The notes: generated by a model not told the origin, from the sequence alone. DNA of 64,000 nt from Talinum fruticosum (GCA_021018815.1 JAITYX010000078.1:2356001-2420000), one strand, 5' to 3'; shown: positions 49,062 to 61,140, counted from the stretch's first letter. Made by a program: numbers and translations.

Positions 49062-49143
49062 GGTCGGAAAGTTTTGTGGCTGGCTATTTTTGTGGTTTTT
49101 GATTTTTGTGGAAATGAACACAATCACCCAAGGTTCAGAACTT

Positions 49144-49155
49144 GCTCTGATACCA
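49144..49155 (-). promoter_or_regulatory. Primer-binding site, unit 3
   Basis: TGGTATCAGAGC, as in the other units. Confidence 0.9.
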
Positions 49156-49159
49156 AAAA

Positions 49160-50421
49160 TGATGTGTAGTGGCGGAAGCAAAGAAAAAGAATAGGAAACC
49201 GCAAGACACACAACCGGGCAGAATGCAGCCGCTTGCGCAATCTTGGCAGTTCGGGAAAATGGAGGGGTAAATGTGCTTGGATTTGGACGAAACTTGGAGG
49301 GAAGTGAGGTAACTGATGAATTAAGGTTGTGACCAAGTTTCGTGAATTTTGGACAAGGGGAACTCCCTGAGCAGATAGCCTGAAGTTGATGCAACCGGCT
49401 GGTCTGTGCAGATTGACACCCTTTGTTTGGTTTTGATGTGGAGGATGGAAGGGTTCTTGGATGCGGCTGAAATTTGGAGGGATGGAAGTAGATGGCCTGG
49501 AATGATAGTGGTTAAAATTTGGAGTGAAATGGCTGGGTGGTTTGTGAGATATGGACTGGTGAAGTGAGGGATAGTACCAAGGCTCGGCTCGGATACAGCA
49601 ACACCACCGAGTGAACCAAGGGGCGCATCTAAGCGATCCGGATACAGCAACACCACCGGGACTTAAGTGACTCAAAGAACACCACCATGATGCCAAGCAC
49701 GGATACAGCTTTGAGGATTCAAAAATGAGCAATCCAGCTCAAGAGTATAAACTCAAATATATTCATCAAAAGGTCTCTTTACAATGAAGCATATTAGTCT
49801 GAATTTATAATGCCTTGCCTTGGAATTTTACATAACCGAAAATCATGCTGAAAATAATGCAAAAAATAAAAATGAAACTAATTAGATTCTTTCCTCCTCT
49901 CCAAGTTAAGCTTGGATAAATCCTAGCCAAGTATTTGGGCATTTGGGAACATGTGGCTATGGTGCAATTTCCCTTTGCCAAGCTTTCTTCAAACCAACTC
50001 CCACTATGGTTAGTGCTTCTAGAATGCTCCTTGAAATATGTCTTTGGATGCTTCTCTTAAGTGCATGGACATTCATCTTAACCCTTGGACCGACCCTTGG
50101 TCATTATTTATGGACATGGCAAAAATAGTAGCACTTGAAGTAACTCTCGGCCGAGTTCATCCTTGCTCAAGCATGAAAGGACTTTTAGTGACTAGCTTGT
50201 AACTTTACTAACTCTCGTTCATGTCTCCATTGATGAACATTTATTTATAAACAAGAACATAAGGATTTTGATCTCCTTATCTAATCAACCTCCGGGATCC
50301 ATCATCAACGAGGCTTGAAACCATGGATATATCAAATATTCCTGGTTCTTCCTTAATCATGCAAAACTCTTTAGGAGGGATATTTCTTAGCTCAAAATGT
50401 TAGGCAGTCCACTTTCCATCA
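49160..50421 (-). repeat. LTR 4 of the array (1262 bp), outermost 5' LTR
   Basis: It is the most diverged LTR: about twenty differences from LTR 2 by eye, including GATGAATTAAGG near 49320, a lost T near 49230, CTCAAGAG near 49740 and TATGGACATGG near 50115. It ends at CATCA (50421) and is followed by non-element sequence. Confidence 0.9.
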
Positions 50422-52602
50422 TTTCAAACTATACAATTAAATAGCATACATCTTAAACACAGTTAACTTGAACCTATAATCTTAGCTTAAAGATAAAATA
50501 CTTTAAATATTAACTTTGGTATTGGGCTCTAAATTTCGTGTTTTTCATAAACATGAATTAATTAAATACCATCATAATATTAAACTATGCATAGTTTTTC
50601 TAAATATGTAATAACTCCAATTCACTTGTTGATTTGTATAGCCACAAATACTACATTAATGATAACAATTGTAAACTACAATATCATCAAAAACCATAAT
50701 ATATGTAATTTATGATCAATTCCTCGATATATGTATATATATGTATTTTGTTTGTAGTATTTGAAACAAATCTTCAATGATAAAAGAAGATACAAACACT
50801 GACAATAACTTAGTATACAAAATCTAAATTCTATCCAATTATATATTTTAAAATCAATATGAATAAAAAATAATAGTCCTTTAGACCGAAAGTTTCAAAT
50901 GTAGTTAACAATAGTAATTACTAATCCAGTCCATAAATTATTATAACTAATCTGTTTCATTGAAAAATAGAAGAAAATTAATAAGTAGACATATTCCTAT
51001 TTTACCTACCTCTTCTACTGTATGGAAAAGAATACTATCATTTATGCATGGCTGACTTTTACGGAAAAAAATTCATGTGCAGAAAGTAAATGTTCACCTT
51101 GTTCACTCCGAAGCTCAATTGCAAATGAAGATGAAAACACCCTTTACCCAGAAAAGCGTACATGTGCACGCAACAAATGACCACCAAAAATCACTACCAA
51201 TCATGGCAGAAGTACAACAAATATATTTCCATATCACATTGTACTACACAAAGTACAAGTAAACAGATGACAACATTGTGTAGTTTCCTACTTATTCCCG
51301 CCACGATTCACCAAACTACCAAATCAAAAAGGTTTCCCTTTTTTATAAATTTGATGTATGAAAATGAAAAAAAATGCACTGTGGGAAAAAATGTATACCT
51401 CGAGACACAATCAACATATTATGTTTTCTAAATACACTTAATGATGTATTATGGATCATAGGTAAATTTGACATATAAACTTTTATTTTTTGATAGTTTT
51501 TCTCTAGTTACATTACCACTTCTAATTGTTTTCCATAACTAATAGTAATTACATATGTTTTTTTATTTTAAAAATATAACTAATAGTAATTACATATGAT
51601 TTACATTACCACTACGAATAACAATAGGAAATATAAACCTAGTACATTTCAAACAATTAGGTATCTTCATACACATTATCAAACATAACTAACAACATTA
51701 CAGTTTCAGCTATCTGTGCATTACACTTCTCAATCAGATTTACTCAAATACTATTTTTTACATTACTTTCATACGACTCGACTACCCTAAAAAAAAAGTC
51801 TACTCGTAACAAACGAGCTAAGAATAACCTCTTCTAACTTACACTCGAAAATGTACTTGGTTTAATAAAATCTAACTGGTTCACCAATATATGTAAATTT
51901 AAACCAACACCTCGAATAACAATAGTAAATAGTTATACTTGCAGTTAATAGAAGAATACCAATAGATCAAATTCAATTTCCATTATAATAGTAGTCGTTT
52001 TGTTACAACATGTGTTATCGTTATAGATATGTGTCTTACATGAATATACTCTTAAAAGGTTTTATCTTTCCTATATTAACGTACTCCATAATGTAAAAAC
52101 ACTTTTTCTTATAATAATTATGATTAATTATGAAGGTTAAGCTTTAATAATCGTCCGTTACACTCGACAAGTACCAAATGATACCCTAATTAAATCAATC
52201 CTACATAAAAGGTGTGTCATACACCTAATTATACGAATATGAAAAATGATGAAAAAATGGCGATTTTACATCATTTGTAAGTTGTAATACAATTCTACTA
52301 TTCAATCAATACCATTCTTTTTCAGTTTATTATATGAAATAATAGTTCTTAAGTAAAGAGAAGACACTTAAGGTGCGTCGTATACGAGACACATATCATT
52401 TTACATAATAATTTCACTTTCCATTATAGCACTAATCATAGTGTCACAACAACTACTAAAATTATAGTAATAATTGTTCACGAATTCACAACACCACAAG
52501 TTATTAAGTTCCCATAAAAATCATCTTTACAATGAAAGATTACTATTTATAATTGTTCAATTTGTTACCCAATATAGTCAACCAACGTTCTAACTTTCTT
52601 CA
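50422..52602. other. AT-rich non-coding sequence
   Basis: No gene is seen between the array and the RPA-like pseudogene. If the Helitron reading is right, this is Helitron spacer. Confidence 0.5.
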
Positions 52603-54560
52603 TTAACTCGCTTCAACAAAAACTCCCTTCAATGTCCACCATAGAATCTTATTAAGACCAAACTGCATATCCGGCACAACATCCACGCGTACAATCTTTT
52701 TCAGTAGATGATTTCCAACTTCACTAATATACTTATTCCGATCCTGCAAAATTTAGAAACACTTGTTAATATTCAAAATAAAATTACATCACATTTCTAA
52801 TAAATTAATTATCTCACAAAAAAAATACAAAAAAAGGAACATACCTCGGAAGACATATCATAGAAGATTTGAGGTTCAACACCCAAAATTTTGGCAAGCA
52901 TTCTCGGAAAAGCAGTGAACTTTATAGAGTCAGTAGAGTCAACCAAATCAAAAGCAAATCTCACCCTACAAAGTTTGTAATAAACAAGGTCGGATGCATA
53001 GGCCAAGTATAAAACTATGTTATTTGTATTTAAAATATTATTTAAAAAACAATTGTTTCATTTAATACATAAAACAACTAACATTGGAACAGTACACATT
53101 TTTTATTCATGCATGTTGTTTTCCCATAATTAACCACAACCCCTCTATCTCGCATCTGTCCTTTTCCCACATCTATCACATCCAAGATAAAAATACACTA
53201 TACTCATGTCTAGATCAATAATCCTCCCACTAATCCGATAACATTCTTGTGGTACAGCTTTCATCGACCTATTTAAGACAAACAATAGAGTAAGAAGAAA
53301 CCTTTAACAAACAGAACAACCACTAAAAAAATCACAAGATAAACCGAACAACTAACAACCTTCTTCCATTTTAATTCTCCAATACTCTTCGTCTTCAACC
53401 GAACGAGAACCGACCTAGCTTTCGTTACAATTTCACGAAGAGAAGCCAATCACCAAGCATGATCAACCCGCCTTGGAACCCCCAAAAACCTTCAAGTTAA
53501 TACTAATTAACCAAAAAATACCATAGCAGACTAAACATTAAGATAAAGATGGTCAAGTACCATTTCATGACAACCTTGATCCGATCACCTTTAGGGTCCA
53601 TTATTATATTTGTAGACATGGATGCGAGATAATGAAAATCCTGCTAATAAATACAAATAAAATCAAACAACTAAAGTAATAGCATATACACCACCATTTA
53701 CCATCATTTAAATAAACTCCGAAATAATGAAATAATTAGCTATATTAATTAGCTATACCTTTGTATGCTGAAGGTTTAAGCACCATAATTGTAACTACTG
53801 GCATTGAATCAACTACATAGCATAATTTTTCACAAACGTCGGTAGCCAAATCATTCCAAGATGAAATCAATATTGTATCTATACCCATGCAACTGCATGT
53901 TAAATGAACCAAATAAATAAGCCACTGAAAATAATAATTAAAGTATAATCATAAAGCAAACAAACCAATGCAATTCCAACAACTATAAACCAACACACCT
54001 TTGATCGGCTACCACAAGTTCTCTAACAATCACATAACGCCTAGAACCAATATTAGCATCATCATATTGCTTCCAACGCAACTATCCAACACAAAGCACC
54101 ATACCCACACCATCTACACAAAATAAACAACACGTCAAAACAACATTACATAACCAATAATAATTGAATCTTCATAAACAAGTATTTTTACAACAACTAC
54201 GAACATAAAATATAACGACCAATATATCTTAAATACTACAATATAGAAAAAGAACAAAAACGAACACTAGTACCATAGCAATAATAAGACAAAACCACTC
54301 TCGGCACAACAACCATCTCACAATAGTTAGGAAGATATGCACCATCTAATGTCTTAAATAGAGGACGAATAATTGTATGGCGACCAAATTCTATTTCATA
54401 CTTATCATTCTCCCTCCTCATGCTATCTTTCAAAGGCTTAATTATCGCATTTGAAATTTTATATTCCCTCCGATATTCAATAGCCTTTTTTCATAAAGTT
54501 CAATATTATCATCATAAAGCATAGTTCCAATTTCATCATCCTATACAACAAAATAAATAG
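52603..54560 (-). pseudogene. RPA-like (replication protein A large-subunit type) gene remnant, spliced
   Basis: On the minus strand, 54236-54433 reads NDKYEIEFGRHTIIRPLFK and LPNYCEMVVVPRVVL. At about 53165-53210 YLGCDRCGKRTDA looks like the first half of the zinc ribbon of RPA70-type DNA-binding domain C. At 52845-53006 VRFAFDLVDSTDSIKFTAF and MLAKILGVEPQIFYDM give the OB-fold end, closing at a GTATGT donor (52844). A last exon (52603-52743) follows a TTTGCAG acceptor and reads NKYISEVGNHLLKKIVRVDV to a stop. RPA binds single-stranded DNA; plant Helitrons often carry such a gene. Stops between these parts make this copy non-functional, or at least not readable as one frame. Confidence 0.65.
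52744..52844 (-). other. Intron of the RPA-like gene
   Basis: Minus-strand GTATGTTCC donor and TTTGCAG acceptor bound a 101-bp AT-rich intron. Confidence 0.55.
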
Positions 54561-54709
54561 TATCCGATAAGATCAATATGATTTAGCAAATGCCAAACAA
54601 GCATACATATTTTTCGATGACTTTAACTTTCAGTGAATACTATTTTGAGTCTTCATTCAAATCCTTGATGTACTTTTTGGAGGAGCCATAGTAAGCCTGC
54701 GTGAATTTG
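54561..54709. other. Upstream remains of the RPA-like region
   Basis: There may be more exon sequence (for example around 54640-54700), but I could not settle a frame. Confidence 0.3.
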
Positions 54710-54875
54710 TTGATCTATTTTTCACAAGTACACATACAAACCCAAAAGTGCAAAACAGAGCCCTTTAACTTCTAAAAAGTTACAACAAAATTCGGCTAAT
54801 ACTACAACACTTATAATTTTATAAATGAATTTAGTAATCTATTGTTCACAAGTAGACATACAAACCACAAATTGC

Positions 54876-54907
<32 letters not shown>

Positions 54908-54965
54908 TTTAACTTTTATAAAACTACAACTAAATTCAGCTAATAATACAACACACATAATTGTA
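54710..54965 (+). repeat. Tandem duplication of about 120 bp with an expanded A-run
   Basis: Units at about 54710-54830 and 54831-54965 share CTATT.TTCACAAGTA.ACATACAAACC, CTTTTAACTT and ATTC.GCTAATA.TACAACAC. The second unit has about 27 A (54876-54902) where the first has a few. Confidence 0.8.
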
Positions 54966-55215
54966 GAAAAGTAGATATAAGAAGCGCTGTATAGATTCCA
55001 AAATACACTAATATCAATTTCTACATGCAAACATATAAAAAACAAATAGCACTTCATAAACAACTATATACATGAACACCAGTAAACACCTACCACTTCA
55101 TTATTTTTAATTATCCGACTTAGTCTTGTTCAATTAGAGTCATATTAAATTGGTCTCATTTTAAAAATTTTGAGGCTAATATATCTGCTTTTTAAGAGTA
55201 GTAAAGTAGTGCTTG
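54966..55215. other. AT-rich non-coding sequence
   Basis: Nothing recognisable. Confidence 0.5.
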
Positions 55216-55441
55216 TGTAATGCCCCGACCTTAATCTAATACATCAACAAAGATTAATAAATTTTAATCAGCGCGTGCACTTCAATTTACACTTTCATTA
55301 CTCATTATCATGTGTATTATATACTTGTTCAAGTAACCATATTATGTGTTGCACGAGTCGGATGATAATAGCGATACTTGGCAAAGAAATAAATAAATAA
55401 ATGAATGATCAAATAAATTATGCCTTGTGATAATTCAAGGA

Positions 55442-55566
<125 letters not shown>

Positions 55567-55768
55567 TTATACGCCTAAAGTTTGTAAATAGTCATTCAAG
55601 ACGGAAATTCCTAAAGCCGACATTCTTTCTAACTTGGGCATGACTATTAGGATATTTGGGCTTGGAGAGAGTGGAGGGCTCAATAACCAAACAAATAAAA
55701 AAATAAAAATAAATAAAAAGGAGCTGGATTCAGATTTGAGGAGAGAGAATTTTCATATTCAAATTGCC

Positions 55769-55776
55769 TATTTAAG
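55769..55776 (+). promoter_or_regulatory. TATA-like box (TATTTAAG)
   Basis: It lies in GCCTATTTAAGCCCC, upstream of a C/T-rich leader. This is a typical plant promoter layout, unproven here. Confidence 0.4.
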
Positions 55777-55859
55777 CCCCAAAATCTTAAAAACATCACC
55801 TTCATCATTTTCTTCCTTTCCCAATAAAAAACTCATCTCCCTTACTCAACCTCCTCTCT

Positions 55860-56070
55860 ATCGCCCAACCAGGTTGCTTGCGGCCACCACCACCAGCTCC
55901 GCCGGTCGCCGTCGCCGGAGCCACCGGTCGCCGGCCACCCATAATGCGAGCCACCGCTGCTGCCTACCACTGCTGCCATCTACTGCCGCAAGACCAGCCA
56001 CCATCGTTGTCGGTAGCCGCCGGTCGTCTCCGCCAACCACCGCAGCCACCGGAGCTCCGTTCAACCACTC
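55860..56070 (+). other. GC-rich leader block (CCACCG/GCCGCC-rich)
   Basis: A compositional island in AT-rich surroundings, open in several frames on both strands. It reads as Pro/Ser/Thr/Arg-rich text without a family match, so I do not call it a gene. Confidence 0.55.
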
Positions 56071-56559
56071 TTTCCTCCATAAAAATCTCATTTTTCTTGT
56101 GGGTTTTGGGTAAAACCCTCAACCTTCAACTAAATGAATTCTTTTAATTTTTAAGAATAATGAGTTAGATGTTGCATGCAAGGGATTATTGTATGAAATC
56201 AGATTTTATGAGATTGTGTTGGTGCAAGAAACAAAAACGCCTTGAATTAAGTGGTTGGATGTTCATGCAAAAAGGAAAAATTGGACTTGTAAGAATTATT
56301 AAAATTTCTTGATTATGTTGTATTAGGTTATTGGTTAGATGATTGTGGATTACAAATTTTGGGAAGAAAATTTGGTTTTTGTGATGATTCAAAGCTCATT
56401 GGAAAATTTTGGAGGAACATATTAATTAAAATATGCATGCATGTAAAAGTTAAAATGGGACTTCGGATGAATATGATATTAAGTGAGGATTTAAGAAAAA
56501 AATAGGCATGCATGTTGTGTTATGAGTATGTGGATTAAAAATGTGAATTAAAGAGAATT

Positions 56560-56940
56560 GGTAAGTTGGATGATTTTAATAAGTTAAAGCAAATAAGTAA
56601 TTTTGGGAAGATTAAAGAAAATAAGTCATTTTGAGGGTTTAAAGAAAATAAGTGATTTGGACGATTGAAATAAATTAAAGGAAATGAATGATGTTGACGA
56701 TTTAAGAAAATAAGTAACTTTAGCGATCCAAAAGAAAATAAAGGATTTTCGTGACTTAAAGGAAATAAGTGAATAAGTAGTTGTGGTAGTAAAGAAAAGA
56801 AGCAAAATTGATGATGTAAAGAGTTAGAGGAAATTAGCGAATTTGACGATTCAAAGAGTTAAAGGAAATTAGCGAATTTGAAGATTTGAAGAAGTTAAAG
56901 GAAATAAGTTAACTTAGGCGATTTATAAGAATTGCGTTAG
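56560..56940 (+). repeat. Degenerate minisatellite, about 10 units of 30-40 bp
   Basis: The motif (A)AAGRAAATAAGTNATTTNGACGATT recurs with drift; good examples are near 56580, 56625, 56645, 56705, 56760, 56830 and 56865. Confidence 0.7.
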
Positions 56941-57000
56941 GTATTCAAGTGAAGAATTAAACAACGTTGGAGGATTAAACAATTAGATGAGCAAGAGACT

Positions 57001-57837
57001 TAATTTGAGAAGTGACCGATTAACACGTTAGGTGTTTTATGGAGAAACGGTCAAGTGAACCTTATGATCATATTGCGTGACAAGAGGGGTTGGTATAAGT
57101 TACAAGTGTTACTTTAAAATTTCAACCTATTAAATTTAACTAACCGCTTTAACAATTTACGAAGTCATTTATTTTAGATTCATCTAGTCATGAGAAGTTA
57201 CAAAAAGGTAATAATATAAGTAATAACAGTAGTAATAATAATAGCAACGATAATAATAAGACAAGTAAATTTAGTTACTAAAAGTATTGAATCTATTAAT
57301 GAAACACTTTATTTCATCCACGTCTTTCATCCGAGTCAGCAACTCCAAAGGGATCAAAGGAAGGATATCACCTGTCATTTTAAGGTACGTTTATTGCTTG
57401 TACCTTATGAAAACCCATATGTTTATACATAACAATATCAAATGGTTTCCTTCATGAAATGAACCATTTTAAATATTATTTGTTACCTAATTATGTGGCC
57501 CGCCCATATCAATCATACCAACGTGATCGGACTTGTGATCACACCCATATATATTTGGCCATTATCAACCGGACTTTGCCGATCGATCCGGTATGCGCAT
57601 ATTTAGGGAAACCGACAATCATAAGGAGCCACTCAAATAATAAATGAATAATTGTTTTACTATATTCTCCTCGTCTCGATTTATAAATGAATTGAAATAT
57701 ATGCGCTCAAATAATATATCTTTACTTAATTACTTAGACTATATGGATAACGGTGCTAAGATTCATCTCATTATTTCAAAATATTTCCTCTATTTTGTTT
57801 TAGGTAAGGCTACTCTAGAAGGGAGCAAGAAGTAGGT
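57001..57837. other. Non-coding sequence between the LTR-like region and pol remnant
   Basis: No coding frame is supported. Short TAA/GATAAT runs lie at 57200-57260. Confidence 0.45.
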
Positions 57838-58951
57838 TATCCGCGCAGCCCCGACGGGAATGGGTTGCAGTTCCTACGGTTACATTATCTCGAATCAAGG
57901 CATTAAGATGGATGAGAGTAAGACTGAAGCAACTAAATCTTGGCCAACTCCCTCAAGCATCCATAATGTGCGTAGCTTACATAGACTTGCTTCCTTCTAC
58001 CGGCAGTTCATTAAAGATTTTAACACCATCACGACTCATATGATCGAGGTGCTCAAGGGAAGGTCATTTGTTTGGATGCCTAAAGCTCAAGAAGCCTTTG
58101 AAGCTATCAAAGCTAAGCTCACTCAAGCACTCATGCTAGCATTGCCAAGTCTTGACAAAATGTTTGAGATGGAGTAGTACCTTCAAAACTTCCATTTCAC
58201 CATCAAGCACAAGTCCAGGTGAGCTCAACAAAGGGAAGATGATTTATCAAGGAGGTACTTCTTTTCAACTGGAAACTTGTGTTTTTGGTTTTGAACACCT
58301 AAAATGTTTGTACATGGATTTCGATACTTTGCACCGAGAATGTGAGAAACACACAAAGGTGAATTTCTAGACCAAGGCGAATACTTGTTCAAGGGCATAA
58401 GGCTTTGTGTACCATGTTAGGGGACAAGAGAGTTGATCATTCGAGAAGTTCATATAGGAGGATTAGCCGACCACTCTAGGGAAAGAAAGACAACCATGAT
58501 GCTCAAGGAGCATTACTTTTGGCCAAGCATGGAGAAAGATTTGCAAGACATAATCAAGCAACGCATAGTGTGTCAATGTGCCAAGAGCCATTCATTTTCC
58601 TAAGGCCTTTACACTCTACTTCCCATCCCAAGCCAACCATGGGTGGATGTAAGCCTTGACTTCATCCTTGTATTACGGCGGATACAGACTCAATTCTTAT
58701 GGTGGCGCATTTCATTCCTTGCACCAAGATCAATGATGTCACACTTGTTGTCGATCTTTACTTCAAAGAAGTGGTAAGGTTGGATGGGATTCTAAGATCA
58801 ATGGTCTTGAATAGAGATGTAAATTTCTAAGTCATTTTTCGTCACCTTGTGGAAGAAATTATTGACTAAGCTCAAGTATTGCACAACCTATCAGCCCCAA
58901 ATGGATGGACAAACTGAAGTCACCAACAACACATTACGTGTCTTATTATAG
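57838..58951 (+). pseudogene. Ty3/gypsy pol fragment: RT end, RNase H junction and integrase
   Basis: From 57860 the frame reads GYIISNQGIKMDESK, SWPTPSSIHNVRSLHRLAS, FYRQFIKDFNTITTHM and EAFEAIKAKLTQALMLALP (connection between reverse transcriptase and RNase H). After a jump with internal loss come LQNFHFTIKHKSR and RYFAPRM fragments. The integrase follows: the zinc-binding region with ELIIREVHIGGLADHS and EHYFWPSMEKDLQDI, then PWVDVSLDFIL (first catalytic Asp region) and TYQPQMDGQTEVTNNTLR near 58890-58945 (third catalytic region). Numerous stops and frame changes, and deletion of most of RNase H, make it dead. It stops abruptly at about 58951, where unrelated sequence begins. It is a different element from the array, which has no pol. 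Confidence 0.88.
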
Positions 58952-59237
58952 GAACCACGGCTCGTCCCCAAACCAGGACCGGCCGAGCTTCCCCACGAAT
59001 TGGCATTTTTTAAAATTTTCTTTAAAGATGGAAATGATTTAGGGTTTTGAAGATTGGTTTTGAAAGTGGGAATGAACCTCTTGTTTAGATTTACGAATCT
59101 TACAAACTAAGTTAAAATGAATTAAATAGGGTTAAATGACGGTTTTATTAGTTATTTTATTTAGGAATTATTTTTAGAAATATCGGGATATTATTTCACA
59201 ATCAAGACTAAAAATAAATTAGGGTTTAATTGGTTCC
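58952..59237. other. Non-coding sequence after the pol break
   Basis: It begins abruptly with a GC-richer stretch (ACGGCTCGTCCCC, ACCAGGACCGGCCGAGC), then turns AT-rich. It may be the end of an inserted element, but no border could be proved. Confidence 0.35.
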
Positions 59238-59385
59238 GCAGTGAGGCTTTAGGGCCAATCCGGTGTGAAAACACTTGGTTTGAACCGAAGCCTCACCCAT
59301 TGACCACTCGGTGCTGGCTTTTGCAAGCACCGTGTGGTCGACGACGCCGGCCAAGGGCCGTGGATAAGGTGGTCAACCACGGCCC
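59238..59385 (+). other. Three nested or adjacent hairpins
   Basis: GTGAGGCTT (59241-59249) pairs with AAGCCTCAC (59288-59296), with GTGTgaaaACAC inside. GACCACTCGGTGCT (59302-59315) pairs with AGCACCGTGTGGTC (59326-59339), 13 of 14. GGGCCGTGG (59355-59363) pairs with CCACGGCCC (59377-59385), perfect. Together they form a compact folded block. Confidence 0.65.
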
Positions 59386-61140
59386 CGGCCTGGCTGGCAG
59401 ATCCGGAAATCCCTTTTTTATTTTAGTCGAAGTAACCGAGTGGCGGATTAAGAGAAATAAATTGAAAAATAGGAGTCGTCACTCAGCTTTAGGAATAAAA
59501 AATAACAAAAATAAATTAAAAAATATTATTCCAATCTCAGTATGGGAAAACTAATCTTGGAATAGGTTAAAAATAACTCCATTGGTCAAGAAACGAGAAT
59601 CGGATTCGGGGCGAGGGTACTATTAGCTTGTCGTACGGTTATAAATTAAACCACTACGTAGACTTATAATAAACAATATAGCATAGGGAAGTAGGGATCA
59701 AATCCACGAGGAAAGATATAATAATATGTAAGCTTAAATCTAATTAAATTTACTACTCTTTAAAACAAAACAGAAAATATAAATCAGAAAATTAATATCT
59801 ATAAATCACAGAAAATTATGTACTACAAAATAAATAATTTATAAAGAATATAAAAACTATAGTAATGCAGAAATATTTTTTTATTTTTTTGAATAATTAA
59901 AACATAAAACTAAAACATAAAATAAACAAATTTTAAAATAGAAAATTAAATAAGTAAAATTCTGCACTAAATTAATTCCGAAAATTAAATACTAAAATTA
60001 TCCAGAGACCTAACCAGACCCTAAAAATATATATAAAAAAAAGAAATTTATAACCGACTTTACGAAATTATTTAACTAAAAACCTGCAGTAATTAAATTC
60101 AAGAATTAAATCTGAAAAATTATCAAATTAATTCCAAAAATTATAAAATTTAATCACATCAAACTAGGACTCTATCTAAACCTTAAAATAACATAAAACA
60201 TGAAAAATAATAAAAGAAACTATTTTTAAACTAATTTCTAACAAGCTGACTCAAAAGTAATAAAACCGATAGAAAAATAATCTAAAAATTAAAATATATA
60301 AACACTCAAAATTAAAGTAAAATAATTTCGTAAAAGTAACCTAAAAGACTGTTATTTAAGGGGGATAACGAAATTAATAATAAAAGATTGTAACTTTGTA
60401 AATAAAAATTGACAAACTAAAGAAAACTACTAAAAAGTAACTAAATAATTATCAAACATATAAAATTTATAAAAACACTTAGTATAATCTATATCCACCA
60501 TGTAAATTATTATTTATCATTAACACACAAATTGATCTACCCATGAGCTAAACCGTAGAAGACAACCACTAGCGAATCTTCTCCATTTGTCCTTAGTTAT
60601 TAGTTTAATTAGGCCTAACCCTAATATAAACCCTACTAATATTGATAACCCTAGCACTAGCACTAGAATTTAATCAAATTAGAGCATTAAGTATTAGGAA
60701 AACATCATCTAGCACCTAATAACCAATCTACTAGCAAATTGATTTAAAAAAGATCTATGATAATTTCCTAATTAAAAGAGATGGGTATGAGTCATCCATG
60801 ATTAACTAGAGTGATACTTATGTCTACAAGACTAAGCGATTACGTACTTAAACCCTTTAAACTATCATATGAATTTATATAAAACTAATTAGCGTGCACT
60901 CGATTAATTAGATATAAAATCATAAACATTAAAATCAAATTATCATAGAATCATGGATCAAATCAATAAGATAATAAAGATCAAAACTTTGTTTCAAAAT
61001 AAATAATTTAACATGGTTTCAAATAGATTATACTAAGTATAAAAATTACTCAAACATAATGTAATTTAAAACACGTAAACTAAATAAAAATAGCATATTT
61101 AATATTAAACTAACAATAAAAGTATAGTCTTGAAATTACA
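59386..61140. other. AT-rich non-coding sequence, probably LTR-retrotransposon derived
   Basis: GGTACTATTAGCTTGTCGTACGG and GGGATCAAATCCACGAGGAAAG (59615-59725) resemble a non-coding motif widespread in plant Ty3/gypsy (Tat/Athila-like) elements; this is recognition from memory. No gene is seen. Confidence 0.35.

Larger units (their letters stand above)
38238..50421 (-). mobile_element. Tandem array of a non-autonomous LTR retrotransposon: 4 LTRs and 3 interiors
   Basis: LTRs begin at 38238, 41878, 45521 and 49160, giving steps of 3640, 3643 and 3639 bases. Read on the minus strand, each LTR runs TGATGGAAAG...CTACACATCA with 5-bp inverted ends. Each interior starts with an initiator-Met-type primer-binding site and ends in the polypurine tract AAGGGGAGAA. 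Each interior encodes gag and protease remnants but no reverse transcriptase, RNase H or integrase, so the element depends on others (TR-GAG-like). The units are nearly identical, indicating a recent origin of the array. The flanks (AGAAG left, TTTCA right) do not match, so no target duplication is visible. Confidence 0.93.

Noticed and set aside
38164..50128. Many open frames within the LTRs and on the plus strand of the array
   Set aside because: They repeat exactly with the LTR/interior unit, lie antisense to gag or in LTR sequence, and show no domain. They are shadows.
55634..56147. Plus- and minus-strand frames in the GC-rich leader
   Set aside because: Pro/Ser/Ala-rich frames overlap in several registers without a conserved domain.
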